Positions 1 to 6,736 of a DNA stretch of 8,406 nucleotides are shown here, piece by piece; the stretch's first letter is position 1; the number at the start of each line of letters is the position of its first letter. The stretch is from OMOG01 sp041485845. GTDB lineage: Bacteria; Acidobacteriota; Terriglobia; Bryobacterales; Bryobacteraceae. Below the pieces are notes generated by a model. That model made no database searches, was not told where the DNA came from, and was given only the letters and a program-made list of their open reading frames with translations. The translations under genes and the position numbers were made by a program. Location: contig JBGPKH010000386.1 in NCBI GenBank assembly GCA_041485845.1, positions 1 through 8,406 of the forward strand. The letters run 5' to 3'.

Positions 1-2
1 CC

Positions 3-248
3 CGTCCATATCTTCTCGAACTGGACAGCCCCGCCGCGACCCTCGAACGCGTGGGCGGCAAGGGTGCTTCGCTGGCGCGGCTGGCCGCAGCTTCGCTGCC
101 GGCGCCGCCCGGCTTCCACATCACCACGGACGCCTATCGCCGCTTCGTAACGGAAAACGGTCTTGCCGCTGCGCTGCTCTCCGCCGCCCGGCAGATCTCC
201 TATAAGTGCTTTTCTCCCGGTTCCTCAGGTTTACCGAGGTCTAGTTGA
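3..248 (+). pseudogene. PEP synthase / PPDK-type N-terminal fragment, broken
   Basis: The frame is open from the window edge and reads a typical start of the N-terminal ATP-grasp (PEP/pyruvate-binding) domain of phosphoenolpyruvate synthase or pyruvate phosphate dikinase. It shows a VGGKGASLARL motif, then LPAPPGFHITTDAYRRFV. These enzymes interconvert pyruvate and PEP using ATP and are usually 750-900 residues. Here the family-like sequence stops near base 195 (after ENGLAAALLSAARQ). About 17 unrelated residues follow, ending at TGA 246-248. No ATP-binding core, phosphohistidine domain or PEP-binding domain follows in any frame. The true start lies upstream of the window or within its first bases; a GTG at 51 sits inside the conserved region and is too late. 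I read this as a truncated remnant left by deletion or recombination. An assembly chimera is the alternative. Confidence 0.7.
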
Positions 249-273
249 CGGCCCGTTATCCATCGATGATAAT
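245..273 (+). promoter_or_regulatory. Sigma70-type promoter for the penicillin-binding protein gene
   Basis: TTGACG (245-250) and GATAAT (268-273) each match the consensus at five of six positions and are separated by exactly 17 bp. The expected transcript start near 280 would leave a leader of about 25 nt before the ATG at 305. The -35 box overlaps the TGA that ends the broken upstream frame, so the promoter sits right after the gene fragment. An imperfect palindrome (CCTC-A-GGT-TT-ACC-GAGG, 223-239) lies just upstream and could be a binding site, but this is speculative. Confidence 0.6.
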
Positions 274-304
274 AATGACGTTAGCTGTCTGAAACGCGCC
301 ACGA

Positions 305-1420
305 ATGAAAGCGTATTGGTTCGTCCCGCTGGTTCTGGTGGGCTTGCTCCAGAATGTCAGCCCGGCCGCCGCCCAAGCGAAGAAGGCCCGTGCCCCGTCC
401 TCCGCCAGGAGACCTGCGGCTAAGAAGAGCCTCCCCAGGAAGGGCCCGCCCGTGGATCCCACGCTCGGCGATAATGTGGACGGCGACGATCTCACCATTC
501 GCCGCGCCGCGGTTGCCGCGCTGGGCACCATGAATGGCAGCGTGGTGGTGGCAGACCCGTCCAACGGCCGCATCCTCGCCATGGTCAACCAGAACCTGGG
601 GCTCAAGAGCGGCTTCACTCCCTGCTCCACGATCAAACTGGTGACCTCGCTGGCGGCTCTCACCGAACGCGTGGTGGATCGCGACACCTTCATCCACACC
701 AGCCGTTACGCGACCTTCAACCTGACCACGGCCATAGCGCGGTCCGATAACCAGTACTTCGCGATTCTGGGAAACCGCCTGGGCTTCGAACGGATTCTGC
801 ATTACGCCCAGATGCTGGGACTCGGCGAAAAGGCGGGGCTCGACATTCCGGGCGAGCAGCCGGGGGTGGTGCCCGACGGGCCGCCCAAAGCCGGCGGGAT
901 GGGGCTCCTGACGGCCTTCGGTGAAGGCTTCCTCATGACGCCCCTGGAGTTGACTGCGTTGCTTTCCGCCATCGCCAACGGCGGTACGCTCTACTACCTG
1001 CAATATCCCCGTACGCAGTCCGAGATCGACGATTTCATTCCCAAGGTCAAACGGCAGCTCGAACTGGCGCCCAGCGGCATCCCCGATCTGCGAGAGGGGA
1101 TGCGCGGCGCGGTGGATTACGGCACTGCCAAACGCGCCAATTACGATCCCGCCGAGCCTATCCTGGGGAAGACCGGCACGTGTACCGACTTCCGGGTGTC
1201 GAGTCACATGGGCTGGTTCGGTTCCTTCAACGAGGTGGGACGCCACCAGTTGGTGGTCGTCGTCATGCTGACGGGCACGCGGGCGGTGAACGGCCCGGTG
1301 GCTGCGGGCGTGGCGGGGAACATCTATCGCAATCTTTCCGAGCAGCGCTATTTCACGGCGGACGCGTCGCGGAAGGGTCTTCCCGAGATTATCACCACGT
1401 ACCCCTGCTGCGGGCGATAG
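305..1420 (+). CDS. Secreted penicillin-binding transpeptidase-domain protein
   Basis: 371 aa. Residues 1-23 look like a signal peptide (hydrophobic VPLVLVGLL, then an SPAAA|Q-like cleavage site), followed by a basic Ala/Pro/Lys-rich linker to about residue 50. The rest is a transpeptidase domain with all three catalytic motifs of the penicillin-interacting serine family: SxxK at 108-111 (STIK, acylated Ser108), SxN at 147-149 (SDN) and KTG at 289-291 (GKTGT). The SDN motif favours a PBP over a class D beta-lactamase, which has SxV. It should act in the periplasm on peptidoglycan peptides or bind beta-lactams. It lacks the long N-terminal module of class B PBPs and the glycosyltransferase domain of class A, so it is a minimal version. 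PCSTIK replaces the common PGSTFK. The ATG at 305 is supported by the signal peptide and the promoter; no clear Shine-Dalgarno is seen. The gene converges on the 1448-2176 gene with a 27-bp gap. Confidence 0.88.
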   Translation: MKAYWFVPLVLVGLLQNVSPAAAQAKKARAPSSARRPAAKKSLPRKGPPVDPTLGDNVDGDDLTIRRAAVAALGTMNGSVVVADPSNGRILAMVNQNLGLKSGFTPCSTIKLVTSLAALTERVVDRDTFIHTSRYATFNLTTAIARSDNQYFAILGNRLGFERILHYAQMLGLGEKAGLDIPGEQPGVVPDGPPKAGGMGLLTAFGEGFLMTPLELTALLSAIANGGTLYYLQYPRTQSEIDDFIPKVKRQLELAPSGIPDLREGMRGAVDYGTAKRANYDPAEPILGKTGTCTDFRVSSHMGWFGSFNEVGRHQLVVVVMLTGTRAVNGPVAAGVAGNIYRNLSEQRYFTADASRKGLPEIITTYPCCGR

Positions 1421-1447
1421 CGGACCGCGGTCGGTTTCGGGGCGCTG

Positions 1448-2176
1448 TCACGGGTTGATGGTGAGATATCCGTCTTTGGATATGGGGTTGGCGCCATCCC
1501 CGCTGGTGGTGATGATCTGAAACCTGGTTCTTGCCAGCAAGCCCACGGCGATGGTGACCGCGCCACTTCTGGAGTGAGTGTCGCGCAGGCATCCCGCGGG
1601 GACGGTGTCGGGAAAATGCACGTCGAATTCCGGCATGGGGTCGGTGGAGCCTATGTCCCATTTCCAGTTGACGTTGGCCTTGGTCTCGCCGCCTAAGCTC
1701 TTGACAATCTCCGGCGGATTCAGGCTGATGTCGACGAAGTAGACGCTCGTCCAGCGGATCTTGCAGTCTGGTTCCAGGGCTAGCCCGTACACGACCAGCC
1801 CGTGCAGAATCTGTCCCGGATCAGACTCCACCGGCGTCACATCCGGATCGTCGCGCAAGCCGTTGCCCAGCGATACCGAATACTTCAGAACCCGGTTGCC
1901 GGGAAATCCCGCCGGGAAATTCACCTTCTCCGACACGATATGATCCCTGCCGCGCAGGGTCGCCGGCCGGAAAATGTGAAACGGGTTGATCTCGCCGAAA
2001 TCGATTTGGAAGGTACGCGGGTCGATCGCCGAATCCAGCACCCACGCGATGCGGTCGTCCTTGATGACCGTGAGGCTGCCCGCATCCCTGCCGCTGAACA
2101 GGTCGTGGTAGTGGAAGTTGTGCGCGCTATCCACAGTGATCCGAATGGTCCGTTTTGTGGGAAGTCGATCTGCCAT
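1448..2176 (-). CDS. Unknown protein with two beta-rich repeats, paired with the kinase gene
   Basis: 242 aa, product not recognised by name. The ATG at 2176 follows an AGGAG 11 nt upstream (2192-2188) that overlaps the kinase stop codon, so translation is probably coupled to the kinase. The frame stays open farther upstream to 2767, but that part lies inside the kinase gene and is a shadow. There is no signal peptide or membrane segment, so it is probably cytoplasmic. I see an internal duplication. Residues 41-66 (RIAWVLD...DPRTFQIDF...NPF) resemble 167-194 (NVNWKWD...TDPMPEFDVHF), and 97-120 (LKYSVSLGNG...ESDP) resemble 218-242 (RFQIITTSGDG...TINP). Shared features are a Trp-x-x-Asp, an alternating F-x-(I/V)-x-F strand and a closing DP or NP. 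This pattern suggests two beta-sandwich (perhaps cupredoxin-like) units, by inference only. It may be a partner or substrate of the kinase. Confidence 0.8.
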   Translation of the reverse strand: MADRLPTKRTIRITVDSAHNFHYHDLFSGRDAGSLTVIKDDRIAWVLDSAIDPRTFQIDFGEINPFHIFRPATLRGRDHIVSEKVNFPAGFPGNRVLKYSVSLGNGLRDDPDVTPVESDPGQILHGLVVYGLALEPDCKIRWTSVYFVDISLNPPEIVKSLGGETKANVNWKWDIGSTDPMPEFDVHFPDTVPAGCLRDTHSRSGAVTIAVGLLARTRFQIITTSGDGANPISKDGYLTINP

Positions 2177-2187
2177 TTGTGTAGTCG

Positions 2188-2193
2188 CTCCTA
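2188..2193 (-). promoter_or_regulatory. Shine-Dalgarno overlapping the kinase stop codon
   Basis: On the minus strand the kinase ends in TAG and the next bases complete TAGGAG, so the AGGAG ribosome site for the 242-aa protein shares two bases with the stop. The gap from this site to the ATG is 11 nt, slightly long but workable. It fixes the start of the downstream gene at 2176 and argues for one transcript and coupled translation. Confidence 0.65.
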
Positions 2194-4764
2194 TCGTTTT
2201 TGCGCCGCCGTCCGCGACCGCATCGCGGCGTAAGCGGGGCTTTGCCGCAGTTGCGCAAGATCCGGGTCCTGCTCGATCTCGCGCAGCGGAGTTCCTTTTT
2301 GAATTGCGGTCTCCAGCGATCTTAATGCAGATTGGCGGTCGTGGCAAGCTTCCGCCACTTTGGCGGACTTGAAAATCAGCGGCACGCGGTCCGGCGCGAG
2401 CCGCAGCGACCCGCTCATGCGCGCGCGGGCCTCGGTGCAGTTGGACGTGCGGGCGAGGTAAAACGCCATGCGCCCCAGCAAGTCGGCGTTCTTGGGATTG
2501 ACCGCCAGTTGCTCCCGGCTCAGCTCTATGGCGCGCAGGTAGTGCTCCCGGGCCTCGGCGGCGCCGCCGGGGATTTGCGCGTCGGCATCGGCCAGGTTGC
2601 CCCAAAACAACGGATTTTTGCCCTCCAGGCCGAGCGCGTGGCGGTATTCCTCGCGGGCATGCACATAGTCGCCCTTGAAGTGAAAGATGGCGCCGCGGTT
2701 CGAGTACGCCGCCGCCGTGGGGCTCAGCGCCAGCGACTTGCCGTATTCCGCCAGCGCCTCGTCCCAACGCTCGGTGTAATAGAACAGCGTCGCCAGATTC
2801 GTGTGCCCCTGGGCATAATCCGGGGCCAGCTTCACCGCCAGAGAGAGCGGCTCCAGGGCCTTGTTGTATTCGCCGCGATTCAGGTAGAAGTTGCCCAGGT
2901 TGGTATAAGCGGGGTAGTAGCTGGGGCGAATGCGGACGGCTTCGAGAAAGGCATTCTCGGCATCCGCGGGGCGCCGCAGATCGACATAGATTCCGGCCAC
3001 GTTGGTGTAGGCGTTGACATTCAGCGGATCAATGGCGATGGCCCGCTGGACCTCGGTGATGGCCTTGTCGCTTTGTCCCGTCGCCCGGTAGAGCAGCCCC
3101 ATCGCCAGATGAGCCTGGGCCTGGCCGGGATCGAGCTCCAGGCTCCGCTGGACCCTCTGGTCGGCCATCGCCAGCCACTCCTTCTCTTTCGTGATCGCGT
3201 AGCGGCGCCGGTAGGCGTCGCCGAGCGCGCCTTGCGACAGCGCGAAATTGGGGTCCAGCTTGACGCTTTGTTCGAGCAGCTCGATGGCGCGGTCCAGGTT
3301 GCCCGGGGCCTCGACGTGCTGAATCAAGCCCTTGGCCTGCACGTAGGATTCGTAAGCGGAGGCTACCTTGGGCTGGATGCCCTTGAGCACCTCGCCGCCG
3401 GCGCCGCCCGTGCCCAGATCCAGCAACTCCAGCAGCGCCGAGGTGAGCCGCGTGGTCAACTGGGCGCGGTCGGCGCGGCGCACGGGGATGATGCGCGAGC
3501 CGATCTGGCGCGTGGTGGCGGCGTCGGAGAGATTGACGATCACCAGCACCTGGTCCTCGTCGGTTTGCAGGCTGCCGGTGACCGCCAGGTTGACCGGGAA
3601 CGCTTTGCGGGCGTCGCCCACGCTGCGCAGTTGCAGGCGACGCACGTCGGCCGAAGGGATCACCCACAGCGTGCTGTGGAAGCGCTCCATCTGCGTCAGC
3701 GTGCTGGTGAGCAGCTCCACCAGCCCGTCGCAGAAGGCCTGCTCCAGCGGATCGCGGCTCAGGTTTTCAAACGGCAGCACCACCAGTTGGCGTGAGGCCG
3801 GCAGCCGGGGTGCCATCCAGCGCGCCAAGCCGAACCATCCCGCCGCAACTACCAGCGCCACCAGCAGCAGCGCCGGAGCCAGCCTCCGGTTCAGCCGTCT
3901 CCGCGGCGGCGTTGGCTGGACCGCCATGGTCTCGGTCGCGCCGCTGCCGGAAGCTTCGAGGATGCGGAGATCGGCCACCACGCTGCGCAGGTTCGGGCGG
4001 TTCTCCGGATGCTTGTCCAGCAGGGCATCCACCGTGCGGGCGAGGGTCGCGGGCAAATCCGGCCGCAAGTTGGCCAGCGGCGGCGCGGGGTCGTACACGA
4101 TGCGGTGCAGCGTCGCCGGGATGCTGTCGCTGCGGAACGGATGGCGGCCCGAGGCCATCTGGTACAGCATCACCCCGAAGGAGAAGACATCCGAGCGGTA
4201 ATCCGCCGGTTCCCCGCGGGCCTGCTCCGGCGCCATGTACTCGGCCGTTCCCATCACCACGCCGGGCATGGTCAGCTCCGAACTTTCCGGCATGCGCGCC
4301 AAGCCGAAGTCGATGATCTTGGGGATCCCGCCGTCGGAGAGCAGGACGTTGGCGGGCTTCAGGTCGCGGTGGACCACCCCGTGGGCGTGAGCGTGGTCCA
4401 GGGCCGAGGCAATGCTCGAGGCGTACCGCAGGATCTCCCCCAGCATCATCGGACCCCGGCTCAGGCGCTGCTCAAGCGAGCCGCCGGGCAGATACTCCAT
4501 CACGATGTACGGCCTGTCGCCGGTCAGGGTGACGTCGTAGAGGGTGGCGATGCCGGGGTGGTTGAGCCCGCCGATACTGCGCGCCTCGCGGGTGAATCGC
4601 TCGCGCGCCCGCTCGCTGGCCAGGCGGTCCGGGCGGATCATCTTGATCGCCACGGTGCGGCCGATGCGGCGGTCCGCGGCCCGGTAAACCGCGCCCATGC
4701 CGCCTTCGCCGAGTTTTTCCAGGAGATCGTAATCGGCGAGATGCTCACCGTCCAAGGCCGCCAC
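2191..4764 (-). CDS. Membrane Ser/Thr protein kinase with TolB/FlgO-like and TPR regions
   Basis: 857 aa. Residues 13-270 form a Hanks-type (PknB-like) kinase with all key residues: glycine loop LGEGGMGAVY (18-27), Lys41, HRDLKPAN (132-139, catalytic Asp134), DFG (152-154) and APE (178-180). A Pro/Arg-rich juxtamembrane stretch (283-294) leads to one membrane helix at about 295-317. The outer part begins with a TolB/FlgO-like segment (LVVLPFENLSRDPLEQ at 327-342, then LAVTGSL near 393-399). From about 470 to 820 come roughly nine or ten TPR-type helical pairs (for example AYTNLGNFYLNRGEYNKALEPL, 619-640, in two halves). It probably phosphorylates cytoplasmic targets in response to something bound by the outer TPR half. 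The first start after an in-frame stop is GTG 4764; a TTG at residue 4 has a better-placed AGGTGG and is a possible alternative. No convincing promoter was found upstream. Such kinases are abundant in acidobacteria. Confidence 0.93.
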   Translation of the reverse strand: MAALDGEHLADYDLLEKLGEGGMGAVYRAADRRIGRTVAIKMIRPDRLASERARERFTREARSIGGLNHPGIATLYDVTLTGDRPYIVMEYLPGGSLEQRLSRGPMMLGEILRYASSIASALDHAHAHGVVHRDLKPANVLLSDGGIPKIIDFGLARMPESSELTMPGVVMGTAEYMAPEQARGEPADYRSDVFSFGVMLYQMASGRHPFRSDSIPATLHRIVYDPAPPLANLRPDLPATLARTVDALLDKHPENRPNLRSVVADLRILEASGSGATETMAVQPTPPRRRLNRRLAPALLLVALVVAAGWFGLARWMAPRLPASRQLVVLPFENLSRDPLEQAFCDGLVELLTSTLTQMERFHSTLWVIPSADVRRLQLRSVGDARKAFPVNLAVTGSLQTDEDQVLVIVNLSDAATTRQIGSRIIPVRRADRAQLTTRLTSALLELLDLGTGGAGGEVLKGIQPKVASAYESYVQAKGLIQHVEAPGNLDRAIELLEQSVKLDPNFALSQGALGDAYRRRYAITKEKEWLAMADQRVQRSLELDPGQAQAHLAMGLLYRATGQSDKAITEVQRAIAIDPLNVNAYTNVAGIYVDLRRPADAENAFLEAVRIRPSYYPAYTNLGNFYLNRGEYNKALEPLSLAVKLAPDYAQGHTNLATLFYYTERWDEALAEYGKSLALSPTAAAYSNRGAIFHFKGDYVHAREEYRHALGLEGKNPLFWGNLADADAQIPGGAAEAREHYLRAIELSREQLAVNPKNADLLGRMAFYLARTSNCTEARARMSGSLRLAPDRVPLIFKSAKVAEACHDRQSALRSLETAIQKGTPLREIEQDPDLAQLRQSPAYAAMRSRTAAQKR

Positions 4765-4937
4765 CTCTCGTATGGATCATCACACAGAATAGACGTCTGT
4801 TGGAGGATCGTTTACAAGGATGGTTTTCTGGATCGTGAGAAAAAGCCGCCGGCACAGAACTCAACGCTCACGCCGCCAACCTGCGAACTTTGGCGCAGGA
4901 GTTGCGTGAAATGGTGGGTGCGGACCTGATGAAGCAG

Positions 4938-4960
4938 CGGGCCGGGCTTGCCCCGGCCCG
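4938..4960 (-). terminator. GC-rich hairpin after the small secreted protein gene
   Basis: A perfect 9-bp stem, CGGGCCGGG (4938-4946) and CCCGGCCCG (4952-4960), with a 5-nt loop, lies 10 bp past the stop of the 98-aa gene and about 170 bp before the kinase start. It has no T-tract on the exit side for minus-strand transcription, so it may be a weak terminator, a transcript-end stabiliser or a partial barrier between the two genes. The rest of 4765-4969 holds no gene or clear promoter that I can support. Confidence 0.45.
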
Positions 4961-4969
4961 TCAAATAAA

Positions 4970-5266
4970 CTACGTCGACGACTTGACGCTGTCGACGGTG
5001 ATGGTCTCGCCTTCCATCTTGCCGGAAATTGTTACTTTCTTCCCGGCGGATTCTTTTACCTTGTCCTGGTTGGCGACTTGATAGATCTTCCCGTCCTCGG
5101 TCACGAACACGGCCGGGGCACCCTTCTTGATACAGCTCTGCGCGCAAGCTTCGTTCCCTAACATTTCTTTCTTGCTTGCGCAATTCTTGTCAATGATATA
5201 GCCGGTCCAATCGGCGGCCATGGCGGAAACAGCGGCAAACCCAAACACGACGAGCAACTTCTTCAA
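4970..5266 (-). CDS. Small secreted protein with three conserved-looking cysteines
   Basis: 98 aa. The start is TTG at 5266, chosen because GGGAGG (5278-5273) lies 6 nt upstream and because it gives a clean signal peptide (MKKLLVVFGFAAVSAMA|ADW, cleavage near residue 17). The mature part is about 80 residues: WTGYIIDKNCA, then EACAQSCIKKGAPAVFV, then a Lys-rich beta-like tail (KKVTISGKMEGETITVDSV). Cys29, Cys41 and Cys45 fall in C-x11-C-x3-C spacing and could form a disulfide or bind a metal. I recall similar small periplasmic proteins as common, uncharacterised genes in acidobacteria, but I know no established function. It has its own likely promoter (5338-5309) and a hairpin downstream, so it may be transcribed alone. 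Confidence 0.85.
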   Translation of the reverse strand: MKKLLVVFGFAAVSAMAADWTGYIIDKNCASKKEMLGNEACAQSCIKKGAPAVFVTEDGKIYQVANQDKVKESAGKKVTISGKMEGETITVDSVKSST

Positions 5267-5308
5267 GTGATACCTCCCTCTGAGCTACGGATTCTTAATC
5301 CAGCAATG

Positions 5309-5338
5309 ACTATACCCCACTCCACGGACACACCGCAA
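5309..5338 (-). promoter_or_regulatory. Probable promoter of the small secreted protein gene
   Basis: Read on the minus strand, TTGCGG (5338-5333) and TATAGT (5314-5309) are separated by 18 bp. The -10 box matches consensus at five of six positions, the -35 at four. The transcript would start near 5302, leaving about 36 nt of leader with a strong GGGAGG site. The rest of the 132-bp gap back to the HNH gene is AT-richer than the neighbouring genes but shows no clear terminator. Confidence 0.42.
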
Positions 5339-5398
5339 CTTCGGATGTTCTTAAACTTTTTGGATCTGTAAAACAGAGCCCGCCCAGCCGTTCGATCT

Positions 5399-5923
5399 TC
5401 AATAAAAAAGATACTTGCGCCACTGGGCGTCGCCCTTGCCCAGCATCCGCATCAGGTGACGGCTGGTGTGCAGGCTGAAGGGCCGGGGCAGCCGTGCGAG
5501 CCTCATACCGGCTTCTTCCGGCGTGCGATTTCCCTTGCGATTGTTGCAGGGATGGCAGCACGCAACCAGGTTCTCCCAGGCCGATTCTCCGGCCCTCGAC
5601 CGCGGAACCACGTGGTCCAGCGTCAACTCCCCCGAGGGCAGCGCCCGATGGCAATACTGGCAGGTGTAGCGGTCGCGCATCAGGATGTTCTTGCGCGAGA
5701 GGGCCCGCGTCTGGTGCGGAATCCGCCGGTACTCCAGCAGGCGGATTACGGAAGGCAGGCGCACCGCGGCTCGCGCCGAGTGCACCGCGCTCAAGGACTC
5801 CTCCTCCGCCGACGCCACTCCCTTCAACACCAGCACTAGTGCGCGCCGCGCCGCGCAGATATTGATCGGCTCGTAGCTGGCGTTGAGCACCAGCACGGGT
5901 TTCTGCAGTCGGTCGCTCGCCAT
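5399..5923 (-). CDS. HNH endonuclease family protein
   Basis: 174 aa, the usual size for this single-domain McrA/HNH-like family. Residues 8-75 form the family's N-terminal segment (PVLVLNASYEPINICAARRALVLVLKG in pieces, then LPSVIRLLEYRRIP). The nuclease core is at 80-140: a CxxC at 88-91 (CQYC), LDH at 102-104 (catalytic Asp103-His104), Asn118, a second CxxC at 123-126 (CHPC), and NNRKGNRTPEEAGM. The four Cys probably hold a structural zinc; His104 and Asn118/Asn127 build the ββα-metal site that cuts DNA. Its ATG directly abuts the comF stop (TGAATG), with AGGAAGG inside the end of comF as ribosome site, so the two are probably translated together. Close relatives are widespread in Acidobacteriota, Cyanobacteria and Deinococcota, and their physiological role is, as far as I know, not settled. 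The context suggests DNA processing linked to ComF. Confidence 0.92.
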   Translation of the reverse strand: MASDRLQKPVLVLNASYEPINICAARRALVLVLKGVASAEEESLSAVHSARAAVRLPSVIRLLEYRRIPHQTRALSRKNILMRDRYTCQYCHRALPSGELTLDHVVPRSRAGESAWENLVACCHPCNNRKGNRTPEEAGMRLARLPRPFSLHTSRHLMRMLGKGDAQWRKYLFY

Positions 5924-6736
5924 TCAGGAAGCCCTTCCTACCGTGGAATGATCCGCCGCAACGCGCGTGACGTCCAGACGCCGATCGACGCGGGCGACGG
6001 TCAGAAGCGCGACTCTCGCCGCGCCGGCCCGCTTGAGGGCCAAAGCGCACGCGGCCGCCGTGGAACCGGTGGTCATCACGTCGTCGATCAGCAGAATGCG
6101 CTTGCCCTGCACCTGCCGGTTCCGGGAAGCTCCCCCGCGGATGCGAAAAGCCGCCACGACATTGCGCCGCCGCTCCGTATTGCTGAGGCCCGCCTGCGTG
6201 AGCGTTGGCCGCACGCGCTTCAAGACCTTGCGCAGCGGAATGCCGCAACGGCGCGCGACCTCCTGAGCGAGCAACTCCGACTGGTTGAACCCCCGCTGCC
6301 ATTGCCGGCGCCAATGGAGCGGCACGGGCGTGATCAGATCGAACCGCTCATCGCGCGGCAGCGCCGCCGCCAGCAGATCGGCCAACGGCCGCGCCATGGT
6401 TTTGATCCGGCCGTATTTGTAGAGGTGGACCATCTCCCGCAGAACACCTTCGTACGCGCCGTAGCAATAGGCCGCGTCAAAGCCACGCAGGCCGCTGCGG
6501 CACAGGGCGCATCGTCCTTCGCCGTCCAACGGAAAGCCGTTTTGAAACGGCGTCCGGCAGCTTACGCAGAAAAACTCGGCGCTCAGAGGCCGCGGCGCCT
6601 CGAAGCAGCGGCGGCACACGGGAATCCTGGTGATCTCCGCCAAAGGCCTGTTGCAGATGCGGCAATCACCCGGAAAGAAAAGGGAAAAAAGGGCGTGAGA
6701 GGTTGTTCTTATTGCAGAAGGACCGGGGTTGGCCAC
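5924..6736 (-). CDS. comF: ComF family phosphoribosyltransferase-like protein
   Basis: 270 aa. The N-terminal third carries four Cys pairs (25/28, 41/44, 57/60, 76/79), fitting the double zinc-ribbon-like region of ComF/GntX proteins. The C-terminal part is a type I phosphoribosyltransferase domain: PVPLHWRRQWQRGFNQSELLA (in two parts, 137-157), RPTLTQAGLSNTERRRNV (176-193), and the PRPP-binding loop LLIDDVMTTGST (215-226). In transformable bacteria ComF acts in the cytoplasm during natural competence, helping move or process incoming single-stranded DNA; in other species its role is unclear. The start is GTG 6736, the only start codon in frame between an upstream stop and the first Cys. It has no close Shine-Dalgarno; a strong GGGGAGGTGGG lies 26 nt farther up (6773-6763). 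A TACAAT box at 6787-6782 could be the -10 element. The HNH gene follows with no gap. The gene is divergent from the VWFA gene. Confidence 0.93.
   Translation of the reverse strand: MANPGPSAIRTTSHALFSLFFPGDCRICNRPLAEITRIPVCRRCFEAPRPLSAEFFCVSCRTPFQNGFPLDGEGRCALCRSGLRGFDAAYCYGAYEGVLREMVHLYKYGRIKTMARPLADLLAAALPRDERFDLITPVPLHWRRQWQRGFNQSELLAQEVARRCGIPLRKVLKRVRPTLTQAGLSNTERRRNVVAAFRIRGGASRNRQVQGKRILLIDDVMTTGSTAAACALALKRAGAARVALLTVARVDRRLDVTRVAADHSTVGRAS

Noticed and set aside
281..1246. Minus-strand open frame (321 codons) opposite the PBP gene
   Set aside because: The PBP strand has a signal peptide and all three catalytic motifs; the antisense product is His/Arg/Gly-rich with no family features.
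1421..1447. Bidirectional terminator in the convergent gap
   Set aside because: There is only a 10-bp palindrome (GACCGCGGTC, 1423-1432) with no loop and no T-tract, so it cannot be supported as a terminator.
2177..2767. Upstream extension of the 242-aa protein frame
   Set aside because: It lies inside the kinase gene in another frame, and its product is compositionally biased. The ATG at 2176 has a ribosome site.
2332..3795. Long plus-strand open frame (487 codons)
   Set aside because: It is antisense to the kinase TPR region; its product is low-complexity (Arg/Gln/Ala/Gly-rich) and shows no motif. The opposite strand has clear domains, so this is a GC-rich shadow.
4765..4860. Kinase promoter (TTGTAA ... 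TATTCT)
   Set aside because: The spacing is 20 bp and both boxes are weak, so I did not list it.
4009..4929. Plus-strand open frame (306 codons) opposite the kinase domain
   Set aside because: Its sequence is the antisense of the kinase motifs and shows no recognisable domain.
5310..6314. Minus-strand frame (334 codons) overlapping HNH and comF
   Set aside because: It overlaps two well-supported genes in a different frame on the same strand and shows no motif.
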